DNA of 64,000 bases from an uncultured Verrucomicrobiales bacterium (GCA_943789025.1 CALSSN010000004.1:151950-215949), one strand, 5' to 3'. Counted from the stretch's first letter, positions 9,625 to 19,471 are shown. Notes: generated by a model not told the origin, from the sequence alone. A program made the numbers and translations.

Positions 9625-11973
9625 ATGGCCTTTTCTTTCCGCAAACTCTCTTCCGATAGTAACGAGGATGCTTCGGCATCGAATCAGGGAATCCCCCCTC
9701 TCAGTCGAGGTCTGGCTCCGAAAGGATTTCTTTCGCGAATCCTGAGACAGGACGTTGATTCTTCGCCAAGCGCCCCTCCTTTGACGAAGAGTCCCGGTTG
9801 GCAAGCTCGTGATCATTCAGCGATTACCAACCCGGATGCCCGCCCGCCCGCTTTCATCCCTGTCACCCAATTAGCGGCCTTCCTCCCCACTCACTATCTG
9901 CGGGCTAACACGCGGCTCATCACCTACCCTGTGGATTTGAGTTCTATTCTTCAACCTTCTCGTCTTGGAGATCGTTCTTACAAAACTTATTTATCAGCTG
10001 TCTCCGAACTGTTGCCCGAACTTTTCACCAGGGAAATTAATCCCTCCGACGATCGTGCAATCCAGATCCCCATTGGGGCATTCAGTCAAGCCGAAGCTTC
10101 GACGACCAGTTCTCGCGGAGGAACAGTCGCCGATGTTGTGCCTGAGCAGGAAGAGCACTTGGAGCAAAAGCTGGTGGGGAGCGCCGTTGCGACGGCTTCT
10201 CAGCAGGAGGGCGTCGATCAAGGTGCCTTGTCTGCAGGCGCTTCTGTGATTTCGAGTAGCCTCCCACAACCACGTCAGCCAGGAGTAGCTCCCTTATCTG
10301 GCGGGGACCAATCAGGGATTTCATTCCCTGGCACAGAGACCGGAGTGAGGAATGCAGGCAGTGCATTACCAGGAAAAACGACCATTACTTCACCTTTCGG
10401 AAGTCCTTTTCAGAAAAACTCCCGAGAAGTAGGTGATATTTCAAGTTTGCCGGTAAGCCCGTTCTCGACTCAGGTTCCGGCTTCTTTCCATGGAAACGAA
10501 GGTAGTTCTGAAGTTGAGATTCCTTCTTTCGAGCTCAGTCTGAATGAAATTCTCGCTGAGACGAGCCAGGACGCTCTGGGTTTTGACCCTTCCAAAATTC
10601 CACCCCATGTGATGGTAAAACTCCCCGGTTGGAGTAAAAAGAATCTTTCGTCAACAGGCCACATCAAACTCCCTCTTGATATGATCATCAAAGGTTGTGA
10701 GAATCGCTATCGGCCTGCTTTTGCCCGAGCGCAGGATGATGTGATGGTGAGTATTCCTCTCCAGAAGATGTCTCAGGACCTGCCTCAAGGAAAAAGCATC
10801 TCTGGCCCAAGCGCCCCGCCTGCCGGAGAGCTCATAGGAGCTAACTCGCAAACCCCCGGGCAGGAAGTTCCTGCCTCCTCCTCTTCTGCAAAAGGGCCTA
10901 GGCCAACTGTGGTCGCCCGAACAGCACTCTCCAGTCTTCCCGAAATAGAGAGGGAAGATGCGCCGGTAACACCTCCTCCTCCTCGGGCAGAAGATCGTTT
11001 GCAGTTTGGATCTCTCAATCCGCCAAGTGACTTGGAAGAGTCTCGAAAGCCTGAGGTCAAGGGTGAGGCAGGGCAGAGCGATAAGGCCGCCAATGCTCTA
11101 AGGTCATTGTCGACAGGTCCCCTGCCCACGGCAGAGAAAAAAGAAATGGGCGACTCCTCCACTCCTTCCGTCAACTCACCCAGAGAGACTCCCGTGTTCG
11201 GATCAGAAATCGAACCCAAGACTTCAGCAGTGAATGGGAACGGTCGATCAGCCACGTCTGATTCGGGAATAGACTCAGCGGTTTCTACCAAGCCGGGAGA
11301 AGACGGATTCAAGAGTCGGACGAATGGAGTGACAGCTGATACCGAAAATGCGTCCCATCCAACTGGTGTTGCCGTGAGCTCAGCTTTGCGCCAGATTGCC
11401 AACGGCATAAATGGCAGGGAGGATCTGCGAAGCAATCTGTCAACCACCAGCGCAAGCGCAGTTGAGCCAACCCATGAGCTGCCTCCACGGGAAGCAAAAA
11501 ATCCTATCGTGAGAAAAACCGAGAAACCTGGAAGACCGGTCGCCGCTCTTGAACTGCAGCCCGGAGAGATCCCTGATCAGCTTGAACTCCGAGCCATTTT
11601 CGGGGTGTCCCGGCCGATTGCTCTGCCGGAAGTGCTCGACCGCTGCGCACTGCTCGGGGGAATCGATTCTTGTCTCGTTATTACCCCCGCGGGAGTAGTT
11701 TGTGCATCTAATAAAGATGACGCTACTGGAGCTAGAGCTAATTTTTATAAAAGAGCGGCAAATATCTATGATTCCGTGGCCAAGCTTGCGGGAGAGATAG
11801 GCATCGAGGACATCTCGATTCTGAACGTCAAAACAGCGGCAGGAACCATCACATATTTTCGCTGCGATGACCTTTGCCTCGCCGTTATGCTCAACCACGA
11901 CAAGGTTGAAGGAGGTGTCAGTGAAAAACTTATTGTAGTAACTCGCGAACTCTCAGAACTGATCAAGGGCTGA
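9625..11973 (+). CDS. Large low-complexity protein with repeated xLPLxxI-like motifs and C-terminal Roadblock/LC7-like domain
   Basis: Disordered Ser/Pro-rich body with ITYPVDLSSIL, IQIPIGAF, FELSLNEIL, IKLPLDMII, VSIPLQKM segments; C-terminal ~130 aa alpha/beta region; directly upstream of an MglA-like GTPase. Confidence 0.55.
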   Translation: MAFSFRKLSSDSNEDASASNQGIPPLSRGLAPKGFLSRILRQDVDSSPSAPPLTKSPGWQARDHSAITNPDARPPAFIPVTQLAAFLPTHYLRANTRLITYPVDLSSILQPSRLGDRSYKTYLSAVSELLPELFTREINPSDDRAIQIPIGAFSQAEASTTSSRGGTVADVVPEQEEHLEQKLVGSAVATASQQEGVDQGALSAGASVISSSLPQPRQPGVAPLSGGDQSGISFPGTETGVRNAGSALPGKTTITSPFGSPFQKNSREVGDISSLPVSPFSTQVPASFHGNEGSSEVEIPSFELSLNEILAETSQDALGFDPSKIPPHVMVKLPGWSKKNLSSTGHIKLPLDMIIKGCENRYRPAFARAQDDVMVSIPLQKMSQDLPQGKSISGPSAPPAGELIGANSQTPGQEVPASSSSAKGPRPTVVARTALSSLPEIEREDAPVTPPPPRAEDRLQFGSLNPPSDLEESRKPEVKGEAGQSDKAANALRSLSTGPLPTAEKKEMGDSSTPSVNSPRETPVFGSEIEPKTSAVNGNGRSATSDSGIDSAVSTKPGEDGFKSRTNGVTADTENASHPTGVAVSSALRQIANGINGREDLRSNLSTTSASAVEPTHELPPREAKNPIVRKTEKPGRPVAALELQPGEIPDQLELRAIFGVSRPIALPEVLDRCALLGGIDSCLVITPAGVVCASNKDDATGARANFYKRAANIYDSVAKLAGEIGIEDISILNVKTAAGTITYFRCDDLCLAVMLNHDKVEGGVSEKLIVVTRELSELIKG

Positions 11974-12004
11974 GGCAAAGCACCGTTCGACGCGCAGAGA
12001 AACC

Positions 12005-12634
12005 ATGGCGCAAGTCGATCACGAGAAAAGAGAAGTTACTTTTAAAGTCGTTTATTGTGGACCTCCTGGTGGAGGAAAGACGACGAATCTTGCCGCGATT
12101 CATGAAAGGTTGAACCCTGAAGTAAGGGGAGACCTCGTATCGATGGCGACTTCTACGGACAGCACGGTCTTTCTCGACTACGTTCATGTTGAGGCCATCG
12201 TCATCAATGGCTATGACACGCGATTCCAGCTCTACACGGTTCCTGGTCAGCCTCGATACGACGCTACAAGAGAACTGCTTCTCAAAGGTGCCGACGGCAT
12301 CATTTTCGTCGCAGACTCAAAAATTGATTGTAGGGAGGAAAATGTAATGGCCTGTCAGACTATGTATAGAAACCTGGAAGCAAATGGCATTGGTCGAAAA
12401 GACATTCCTATTGTTTATCAGTACAATAAGCGTGACCTGTCAAATACCAGCTCACTCGCGGCCATGGACCAATTGTTCATGCTCAATGACACTCCTTCGC
12501 CTCAACGCTTTGAGGCATCTGCTCAGAGTTACCGGAACGTTGTCGAGACCCTTGATGCGATCACGCAGATGATCCTTGAGAGCTTTCATGCCAAGAGATC
12601 CAAGGATATTCGACTTGGATCAACACCTTCCTGA
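12005..12634 (+). CDS. MglA-like small Ras-type GTPase
   Basis: FKVVYCGPPGGGKTTNLAAIHE (P-loop), LYTVPGQPRYDATRELLLKGADGIIFVADS (PxG/switch II), VYQYNKRDL (NKxD). Confidence 0.93.
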   Translation: MAQVDHEKREVTFKVVYCGPPGGGKTTNLAAIHERLNPEVRGDLVSMATSTDSTVFLDYVHVEAIVINGYDTRFQLYTVPGQPRYDATRELLLKGADGIIFVADSKIDCREENVMACQTMYRNLEANGIGRKDIPIVYQYNKRDLSNTSSLAAMDQLFMLNDTPSPQRFEASAQSYRNVVETLDAITQMILESFHAKRSKDIRLGSTPS

Positions 12635-12645
12635 ATGATTGCTGG

Positions 12646-13332
12646 ATGTATGATCGGCCCATGATTCTCAATCCTTCAAACCAGCTCGCAGCGAGGCTGC
12701 AAATGAGTCTTGGAGCTCTGGCTGCTGACGGAAAACTCGCGTTTGCCTCTCTTCTCTGTGCGAAAGGCTCTCTCGTGGAGGCTCACGGTCTACTTCCGGA
12801 AAGTTTCCGAAGGAGAGATGCATCTACGGTCGACTCCACAGTCCATTTTATGCAGAGTAGCCTTGGTGATCGCCTGCGTTGCGAAAGTGGTGAGGGTCTC
12901 CTCCAAACTGCTCGGCATCACAGCTTCTATCTCCTCCCCATCGCGGAAGATTTTATGCTGTTTGCGGCTGGGAATCGGACTGTTGATGCCGGGCTCGTGC
13001 GTATCGCTTCCCGCCTTCATGCACCGGCATTGGAAAGGCTTTTGGAGGAAATAAAAACAAGTTCCCCCGCGGAGGACCCAAATCCAGAAACCACCGTGTT
13101 GCACCTTTCATGGTGTGACTTGGAAAAAATTTGCGCAGGTGATTTCCCCTTTGCTGAAAAACTATGCACTAACGAATGTTCCAGAGCCACCGCAGACCCC
13201 GCAGACACTCCCCTTTTCGAGCCGTCCACGACTTCTGAGTCTGGTGAACCTGGTGAACCGCCCAGCCCGACCAGTTCCGCCTATGCCCGTATTTTCTCCA
13301 CACACCTTATGGGGAAATCCAAAGCAAGGTAA
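12646..13332 (+). CDS. Hypothetical protein in MglA-like operon (possibly Roadblock/LC7-related)
   Basis: Same strand and 12 nt after the GTPase; start could be 12661; weak Roadblock-like alpha/beta pattern (FYLLPIAEDFMLFAAGN). Confidence 0.5.
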   Translation: MYDRPMILNPSNQLAARLQMSLGALAADGKLAFASLLCAKGSLVEAHGLLPESFRRRDASTVDSTVHFMQSSLGDRLRCESGEGLLQTARHHSFYLLPIAEDFMLFAAGNRTVDAGLVRIASRLHAPALERLLEEIKTSSPAEDPNPETTVLHLSWCDLEKICAGDFPFAEKLCTNECSRATADPADTPLFEPSTTSESGEPGEPPSPTSSAYARIFSTHLMGKSKAR

Positions 13333-13351
13333 TTGCAGGCTCAGCATCAAC

Positions 13352-13387
13352 AAAAAAACCTGCACCGAAGAACCGGCGCAGGTTTTT
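13352..13387. terminator. Bidirectional rho-independent terminator between convergent genes
   Basis: aaaaaacctgcaccgaagaaccggcgcaggttttt: A-tract/CCTGC...GCAGG/T-tract hairpin between + operon end (13332) and - strand gene end (13446). Confidence 0.75.
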
Positions 13388-13445
13388 AAATAAAGGCTCA
13401 GAGGTTTTGATCCCGTAAGACAGGAAACATCTCCTCGCCGGAATG

Positions 13446-13766
13446 TCACTCTGCTAAGATGTCCCAGGTGTGGACGACGTAACTTTTGGCTTTGCTCCCG
13501 AGAGACCCGATCGCAGCCTCTTTGGTGATTCCTGCATCCGAGGAAGTCACTTTCACACTCTGAGTGCCTGCCTTATCGCCCTTCATGATTTCAATTTCTG
13601 TAACACCTGGAAGTGATTTGAACGCCGAACTGACGTCTCTTTTACAACCGCCTCATGTTACACCAGTCATGCCTGCCACATAAATCGTGGCGGCGCTCTT
13701 CTCCTGTGCCTGGATCGGGGAGATCATCAGGCCGAGGAGACCAACAAATGCGAGTAGTTTTTTCAT
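13446..13766 (-). CDS. Exported heavy-metal-associated (HMA) domain protein, candidate selenoprotein with in-frame TGA (Sec) in UxxC metal-binding motif
   Basis: Manual translation across TGA at 13653..13655: MKKLLAFVGLLGLMISPIQAQEKSAATIYVAGMTGVT-U-GGCKRDVSSAFKSLPGVTEIEIMKGDKAGTQSVKVTSSDAGITKEAAIGSLGSKAKSYVVHTWDILAE*. Same frame both sides; HMA-type (C/U)xxC...LPGV layout. Not present in the supplied ORF track. Confidence 0.8.
13621..13655 (-). promoter_or_regulatory. Candidate bSECIS element downstream of in-frame UGA of HMA protein
   Basis: UGA, 15 nt, then GACGUC-AGUUC-GGCGUU: 6-bp stem (two G-U pairs) with a 5-nt loop containing GU. Confidence 0.5.
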
Positions 13767-13970
13767 CTTTGTTTGTAATTTTGGGAGACAACTGTATCAC
13801 CCTTAATCTCTATACAATACGGTAATGCGGAGGACAATGATTCAATTTTGTTGCCAATCGTGGATAAAAAGTCCTCGGGAAACCTGCAGGCTTTTACGAA
13901 CCCACCAGAGGCTACCTCCTCACGAGAAAGAAGCCGTCACGTGTCCGGCTGTTATATCCGCGTTATTCCG

Positions 13971-15500
13971 TTATTCCGCCGCGGGTGCCGAGGCTTTCGC
14001 CTTCAGCTCCGCAAGCTGCTTGTTGCCATCCGCAACCTGCGCAGGGGTTAGTTTTTCTTTCAGCTGCGCTGCGAGAGCGGTAGCCTGGTCGGATGCGCCG
14101 GCTACCTTGCCCGCTAACACGTAGGCACGCACCGGGTCTGCTTCCACGCCGACTCCGTTTGCGTAGTAGGTAGCAAGTTTCAGGCTTGCTCCGACGTCTC
14201 CCTGGTCGGAGGCGAGAGAGAAGAGTTGGGCTGCCGTGCGGAGATTGCGCTGGATGCCGAGGCCTTTCTCGTAGAGAAGGGCAAGCTGGGTTTGAGCAGG
14301 AGCAAAGCCCTGCTTGGCAGCAAGGTCGAACCAGGCTCGGCCAGCTACCGTGTCTCGGTGTGTGCCAACTCCGTTCATGTAGTAAAGCCCTGCCTTGTGC
14401 TGCGCGAGACTGAGGCCCTTCGCTCCGGCATTGAGGAAGTACTGAAACGCTTTGGCAGGATCTTTGTCCACCGTGCGACCGTCTTCATAATACACGCCAA
14501 CGTTGAAGATTGCTGCCCCTAATCCCTGGGCCGCTGCCGCCCGAAAATATCCGAGTGCCTTGTTCAAATCCTGGGCTACGCCCTCTCCATTCTGGTAGAT
14601 GTTTCCTAGGCGATTCTGTGCGAGGCCGTTTCCGAGCTTGGCAGACGCAAGATAGAATTCCAGTGCCTTCGCTGGGTCTTTTTTAACGCCCAATCCCTGC
14701 TCATACATGGTGGCGAGGAGGTTCTTTGCCACTGCATTGTCTCCGTTTGAGCTTTTGGTGAGCAGCTCGAGGGCTTTCGCGACATTTTTTTCGACACCAT
14801 TGGTTCCAGCGAGATAAAGCTGACCAAGAGCTTGTTGTCCGTTGGCTGATCCGAGCGATGCGGCCTGGTTTAAATAGTCGACTACTTTTGCCTGGTCAGG
14901 ACCGATCCCATTGTCTTCCGCGTAGAGTCCACTCAAAACCAGGGCTGCTTCCGCATCAGCCGCTTTGATGCCGTCTTCGAGAATCTTACGCGCGCCAGCA
15001 GGATTCTTTTGTTTCATGCCGATGCCATTGAGGGTGAAAACTGCGTAGTTACGAGCGGCGAGGGGATTGCCGGCTTCCATCGCTTTTCTGACGAGGCCCA
15101 CTCCTTCTGCTGTCTTTTTTGTATCGCCCTGCGACGAAGCAGCGAGATTGAACCCATAATTATTCATGGCAGCAGCATGCCCTTTATCGGCTGCTGCTTT
15201 GTAAAAGCCCATTGCTTTGCCGAGGTCGCGCTGCACGCCCAAGCCGAGTTCGTGCCAGACCCCGAGGACGTAGGTTGCGTTCACATCGTCGTCATTATGA
15301 AGGGTAACAACTGTCTGCGCTGCTTTGGCGAAGTCACTTGTCTTCTGAAGCTCGGTTAACACAGCCACCACTTTTTCGGAGGGGTCGACGAGAAAAGCAG
15401 TCTCCACACCGAACATATTCTTGGCTGCAGCGGCCGTGGTGAAAAGACTCAGGATACTGAGTAAAAAACTGAGGAGGAATTTTCGATTAGCGTATTTCAT
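13971..15500 (-). CDS. Sel1-repeat (TPR-like) exported protein
   Basis: Signal peptide MKYANRKFLLSFLLSILSLFTTAAAA; many AMxxYxxAAxxGxxxAxxxLGxxYxxGxGVxxD repeats. Confidence 0.92.
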   Translation of the reverse strand: MKYANRKFLLSFLLSILSLFTTAAAAKNMFGVETAFLVDPSEKVVAVLTELQKTSDFAKAAQTVVTLHNDDDVNATYVLGVWHELGLGVQRDLGKAMGFYKAAADKGHAAAMNNYGFNLAASSQGDTKKTAEGVGLVRKAMEAGNPLAARNYAVFTLNGIGMKQKNPAGARKILEDGIKAADAEAALVLSGLYAEDNGIGPDQAKVVDYLNQAASLGSANGQQALGQLYLAGTNGVEKNVAKALELLTKSSNGDNAVAKNLLATMYEQGLGVKKDPAKALEFYLASAKLGNGLAQNRLGNIYQNGEGVAQDLNKALGYFRAAAAQGLGAAIFNVGVYYEDGRTVDKDPAKAFQYFLNAGAKGLSLAQHKAGLYYMNGVGTHRDTVAGRAWFDLAAKQGFAPAQTQLALLYEKGLGIQRNLRTAAQLFSLASDQGDVGASLKLATYYANGVGVEADPVRAYVLAGKVAGASDQATALAAQLKEKLTPAQVADGNKQLAELKAKASAPAAE

Positions 15501-15805
15501 GATCATAGTGATTTGCAGAAAAGACAGGGATACTCGGGCCATAGTTGGAGGAGAGCAAGAACAATCGTGAGCCTGAAACAAATACCATCGTCGGAATCAA
15601 TTCTCTCGCAGAGGTGTAGTTTGTCGCACCCGTCCGATCAGCCATGTGACGGAAACTACCCGAAGCTCACTGACGAAAATATCCACCTCAAAGTAGGGCT
15701 CAGGCGCAGTGACAGGAAGACTGCCACCACAAGGAAAACAATCCACCAGGCGATTCGCAACTCCACTCGGTTATCAGGGTCATCGGCCATCGGTCATCGG
15801 GCTTT

Positions 15806-16864
15806 TCATCTCATGCCTTCATCCGGGTTGGCCAACTGGCGGACAACAAGTTCGACTCCTTCAGCAACCTCGGTCAAACAGGCTAAATCAAGAGTTTCTA
15901 TCGTGTCTCCGGGTAAATGGTAGTTCGGGTTCCGCAAAGGAGCGGTGTCTGTGATCATCACCGCCTGAATGTCCTCCTGCCAGAAAGACCAGTGGTCAGA
16001 GGCATTCACCCACGGCATCAGGGATGGGAGGGCTGCTCCGATCGCTGGGACCTTCCTGGGTTCAGCATTGAAGTGTGTCACGACCGCATCGACAAGTCTC
16101 GACGACGTCTCGTTCCCTACGACAGCAATGAAATTCCCAGCCGATGGGTAGCCCATCGACTCGGCATCGATCCCTTGCGGGTATTCCTGGCTTTCTTCTT
16201 TGTCGTCAAAGTAACCGAGACTCTCAAGGCAGAGCATTCCCACGATGTTGTCCCCTCGGACGACGCACGAGCGCGCGTAGACTCGACTTCCCATCTGTTC
16301 GGTATGGAAGAAAGGTGGTTCCTCATTGGTGAAGGCGACGAAGCGGACGGTTCTCTCGTTTTCCGTGCCGGTCATCGCATGCGCGACTGCAAGAAGAACG
16401 GCGACTCCGGAGGCATTGTCGTCGGCTCCAGGCGTCGATCCGGCTGTGTCGTAATGAGCGCCTACCACGAGGACCTCTTCGGACTTTGATGTTCCGGGCA
16501 GCTCGGCAATCAGATTATGAAACATTTTGCCCTCTACTTCGTAGCTCTGACGTTCCACCGCGTAGCCCATGTTCATCCGCCCGAGTGAAGACTCGAGGAA
16601 GCTTGCTGCGGCTTGAAGAGTGTCATGCGTCTCTACACTCCGAGGACCGAGAGTGTCGCTCAGTGTTCTGATGGTGGCTTCCAGCGATGCCTGATCGATC
16701 TTTTTTCTCAGCATGATGGCAATCTCGTTGTTTTGAGAGTCTGCTCCTTCGAGTTTGCTTTGATTTCTCAGGTAAAAGACAAACGAAAGAGCGCCCAGAA
16801 GCACCAGCCCGATTGGGAGCGCCATGACGAGAATCTTGATTGGAGTGATACTGCTTCGGGTCAT
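15806..16864 (-). CDS. M28-family zinc metallopeptidase
   Basis: VVGAHYDTAGSTPGADDNASGVAVLLAVA, FTNEEPPFF, WVNASDHWSFW metal-ligand motifs; N-terminal TM. Confidence 0.92.
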   Translation of the reverse strand: MTRSSITPIKILVMALPIGLVLLGALSFVFYLRNQSKLEGADSQNNEIAIMLRKKIDQASLEATIRTLSDTLGPRSVETHDTLQAAASFLESSLGRMNMGYAVERQSYEVEGKMFHNLIAELPGTSKSEEVLVVGAHYDTAGSTPGADDNASGVAVLLAVAHAMTGTENERTVRFVAFTNEEPPFFHTEQMGSRVYARSCVVRGDNIVGMLCLESLGYFDDKEESQEYPQGIDAESMGYPSAGNFIAVVGNETSSRLVDAVVTHFNAEPRKVPAIGAALPSLMPWVNASDHWSFWQEDIQAVMITDTAPLRNPNYHLPGDTIETLDLACLTEVAEGVELVVRQLANPDEGMR

Positions 16865-17031
16865 CGTTCAGGTGATATCCACTTGGAAATGATACGGTCG
16901 ATCTCGTAGGGAGGAAACGAGAAGAAGCAAAGAAGAAATGTTGCGCCGATTTTTTTATTGGTCTGCTTCTTCTTCCTTCCTCGTTGCTCAGAATCCGCTA
17001 GGATCATGGGGTCGGACAGAGAAACGCGCAG

Positions 17032-17949
17032 ATGACAACCACGACCATGGAAAGCTTTGACCCAACCAAGTCTCCTGCCGTCGACCAGGTGGGTATTGCC
17101 GAGCGGGCAGCGCGATTCGTGACTCGCAGTATCAAAGGTGCCTGCAAACGGGAAGGTTTAGAGATGGTGCTGGGGATGATCGATCTCACCACTCTCGAGG
17201 GAGCTGATACCCCACATAGAATAGCCCAGCTTTGCCACAAGGCTGCGCACCTGCACGATGCCATCCCAGGGCTCCCCGCCGCCGCCGCCGTGTGTGTTTA
17301 TCCGCCTTTGGTCCGCTTTGCCCGTGCGCAGCTCGGTGCGAAGAGCACGATTCGGATCGCCTCGGTGGCCACTTCTTTTCCCTCTGGCCAGGCTTCTCTG
17401 CAGCAGAAACTCGAAGAGTCTCGCTTCGCAGTCAGCGAAGGTGCCGACGAGATCGACATGGTGCTCTCCCGAGGTCGTTTTCTCTCGGGCGACTACGAAT
17501 ATGTTTTTGATGAGATTTCCGCAGTGAAAGAAGCCTGTGGAAAGGCGAGGCTGAAAGTCATCCTCGAGACCGGTGAGCTTGGCACTCTCGACCACGTCCG
17601 GCGCGCCACCGACCTCGCCATCCATGCCGGTGCCGACTTCATTAAGACATCGACTGGAAAAATCTCTCCTGCCGCAACCTTGCCGGTCACTCTGGTCATG
17701 CTTCTTGCCATCCGAGATTACCATTTCCGATCCGGCCGGATGGTCGGGATGAAACCTGCCGGCGGCATCTCGAATGCCAAGCTCGCTCTCCATTACCTCA
17801 TCATGGTCAAAGAGACTTTGGGCCCAGCGTGGCTGAGTAAGGAATGGTTCCGCTTCGGTGCCAGCTCACTTGCCAACGACGTCCTGATGCAGATCGCCAG
17901 GCTCGAGACAGGCCACTACCAGGCCGCCCGATATTTTTCCAAGGATTAA
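17032..17949 (+). CDS. deoC: Deoxyribose-phosphate aldolase
   Basis: GADEIDMVLSRG, KVILETGEL, GADFIKTSTGK (Schiff-base Lys), GMKPAGGI. Confidence 0.93.
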   Translation: MTTTTMESFDPTKSPAVDQVGIAERAARFVTRSIKGACKREGLEMVLGMIDLTTLEGADTPHRIAQLCHKAAHLHDAIPGLPAAAAVCVYPPLVRFARAQLGAKSTIRIASVATSFPSGQASLQQKLEESRFAVSEGADEIDMVLSRGRFLSGDYEYVFDEISAVKEACGKARLKVILETGELGTLDHVRRATDLAIHAGADFIKTSTGKISPAATLPVTLVMLLAIRDYHFRSGRMVGMKPAGGISNAKLALHYLIMVKETLGPAWLSKEWFRFGASSLANDVLMQIARLETGHYQAARYFSKD

Positions 17950-17970
17950 GAACTACCTCTTCGCACCACT

Positions 17971-19419
17971 ATGTCAGAAAAGACCATTTCCTGGGAGTTT
18001 GCTCCCGCGCCTGAAGACTCCCGGCTCGCCATGATCGCGAAGCGCTACGAGCATTTTATCGGTGGCAGGTGGACGCCTCCGAGCGAGGGGAAGTATTTCC
18101 AGACCAGAAACCCTGCCACGGCCAGAAAACTTTCGGAGGTGGCGGCAGGGTCAGCTGCGGATATCGCAAAGGCAGTGGAGGCTGCCCGTCTCGCCTTTCG
18201 CGGTCCGTGGGGGAATATGCCAGCTCGCGAGCGCGGAAAATTTCTCTTTCGTATTGCCCGCCTGATGCAAGAGCGGTCACGCGAACTGGCCGTCACCGAA
18301 ACGCTCGATGGCGGCAAGCCGATCCGCGAATCCCGCGATATCGATATCCCGCTCGCCGCGAACCACTTCTTTTATTATGCTGGCTGGGCAGACAAGCTGG
18401 ACTACGCCTTCCCCAACCGAAGGCCACGGCCCCTCGGCGTCGCCGGCCAGATCATCCCGTGGAATTTCCCCCTTCTGATGGCTGCTTGGAAAATTGCACC
18501 GGCGCTCGCTTGCGGAAACACAGTGGTTCTCAAACCGGCCGAAACCACTCCTCTCACTGCGTTGAAGCTCGCAGAGATACTGGCTGAGGCGGGCCTCCCT
18601 GCAGGAGTCGTCAACATCGTTACTGGCGCGGGTGCAACCGGCGCTGCTCTTGTCGAGCATGACGATGTCGATAAAGTCGCCTTCACGGGGTCAACGGCGG
18701 TGGGGAAAGTCATTCAGAAGACACTGGCTGGGACCGGAAAGAAATGCACGCTCGAGCTCGGCGGAAAGGCCGCTAACATTGTGCTTGAGGATGCCTGCAT
18801 CGACCAGGCGGTCGAAGGTATCGTCAACGGCATCTACTTAAACCAGGGCCACGTCTGCTGTGCTGGATCCCGTCTTTTTGTTCAGGAACCAGTTTACGAG
18901 GAAGTCCTCTGGAAATTGAAGCGTCGCCTCGACACCCTGGTTGTCGGTGACCCGCTCGACAAGAACACCGACATCGGAGCCATCAACTCGAGAGAACAGC
19001 TGACCTCTATTCGACACTACCTCAAGGTCGGTCTGGAAGAGGGAGCCGCCATCTACCAGCCTGATTGCCAGCTTCCATCACGCGGTTATTTTTGTCCGCC
19101 CACACTTTTCACTGAGGTCGCACAGTCCTTTACCATCGCACGCGAAGAGATTTTCGGTCCAGTTCTGGCTGTGCAGACATTCCGCACCCTGTCCGAGGTG
19201 ATCGAGAAGGCCAACAACACACCATACGGTCTGAGCGCAGGCGTCTGGTGCGATAAAGGAGCCCGACTGTTTCAGGTCACTGATGCCCTCGATGCAGGTG
19301 TTGTCTGGGGGAACAGCTACAACAACTTTGATCCCACCAGCCCATTTGGCGGCTGTAAAGAATCTGGCTTCGGGCGCGAAGGCGGGCTTCACGGCCTCGC
19401 TGCTTACCTCGACATCTGA
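17971..19419 (+). CDS. Aldehyde dehydrogenase (ALDH16 N-terminal-half-like, catalytically intact)
   Basis: IIPWNFPLLM, FTGSTAVGK, LELGGKAANIV, NQGHVCCAGSRL (catalytic Cys), EEIFGPVL, SPFGGCKESGFGRE. Confidence 0.92.
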   Translation: MSEKTISWEFAPAPEDSRLAMIAKRYEHFIGGRWTPPSEGKYFQTRNPATARKLSEVAAGSAADIAKAVEAARLAFRGPWGNMPARERGKFLFRIARLMQERSRELAVTETLDGGKPIRESRDIDIPLAANHFFYYAGWADKLDYAFPNRRPRPLGVAGQIIPWNFPLLMAAWKIAPALACGNTVVLKPAETTPLTALKLAEILAEAGLPAGVVNIVTGAGATGAALVEHDDVDKVAFTGSTAVGKVIQKTLAGTGKKCTLELGGKAANIVLEDACIDQAVEGIVNGIYLNQGHVCCAGSRLFVQEPVYEEVLWKLKRRLDTLVVGDPLDKNTDIGAINSREQLTSIRHYLKVGLEEGAAIYQPDCQLPSRGYFCPPTLFTEVAQSFTIAREEIFGPVLAVQTFRTLSEVIEKANNTPYGLSAGVWCDKGARLFQVTDALDAGVVWGNSYNNFDPTSPFGGCKESGFGREGGLHGLAAYLDI

Positions 19420-19471
19420 CCGCTTCCATTCCTTTGTTCTTTCTCCAACTTCAACCTGCAACTCTCTCCTT

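Noticed and set aside
19283-19471. Upstream-extended start of the second ALDH-like ORF
   Set aside because: Extension lies inside the first ALDH gene in another frame; ATG at 19472 begins the recognisable KLFIGGDF domain.
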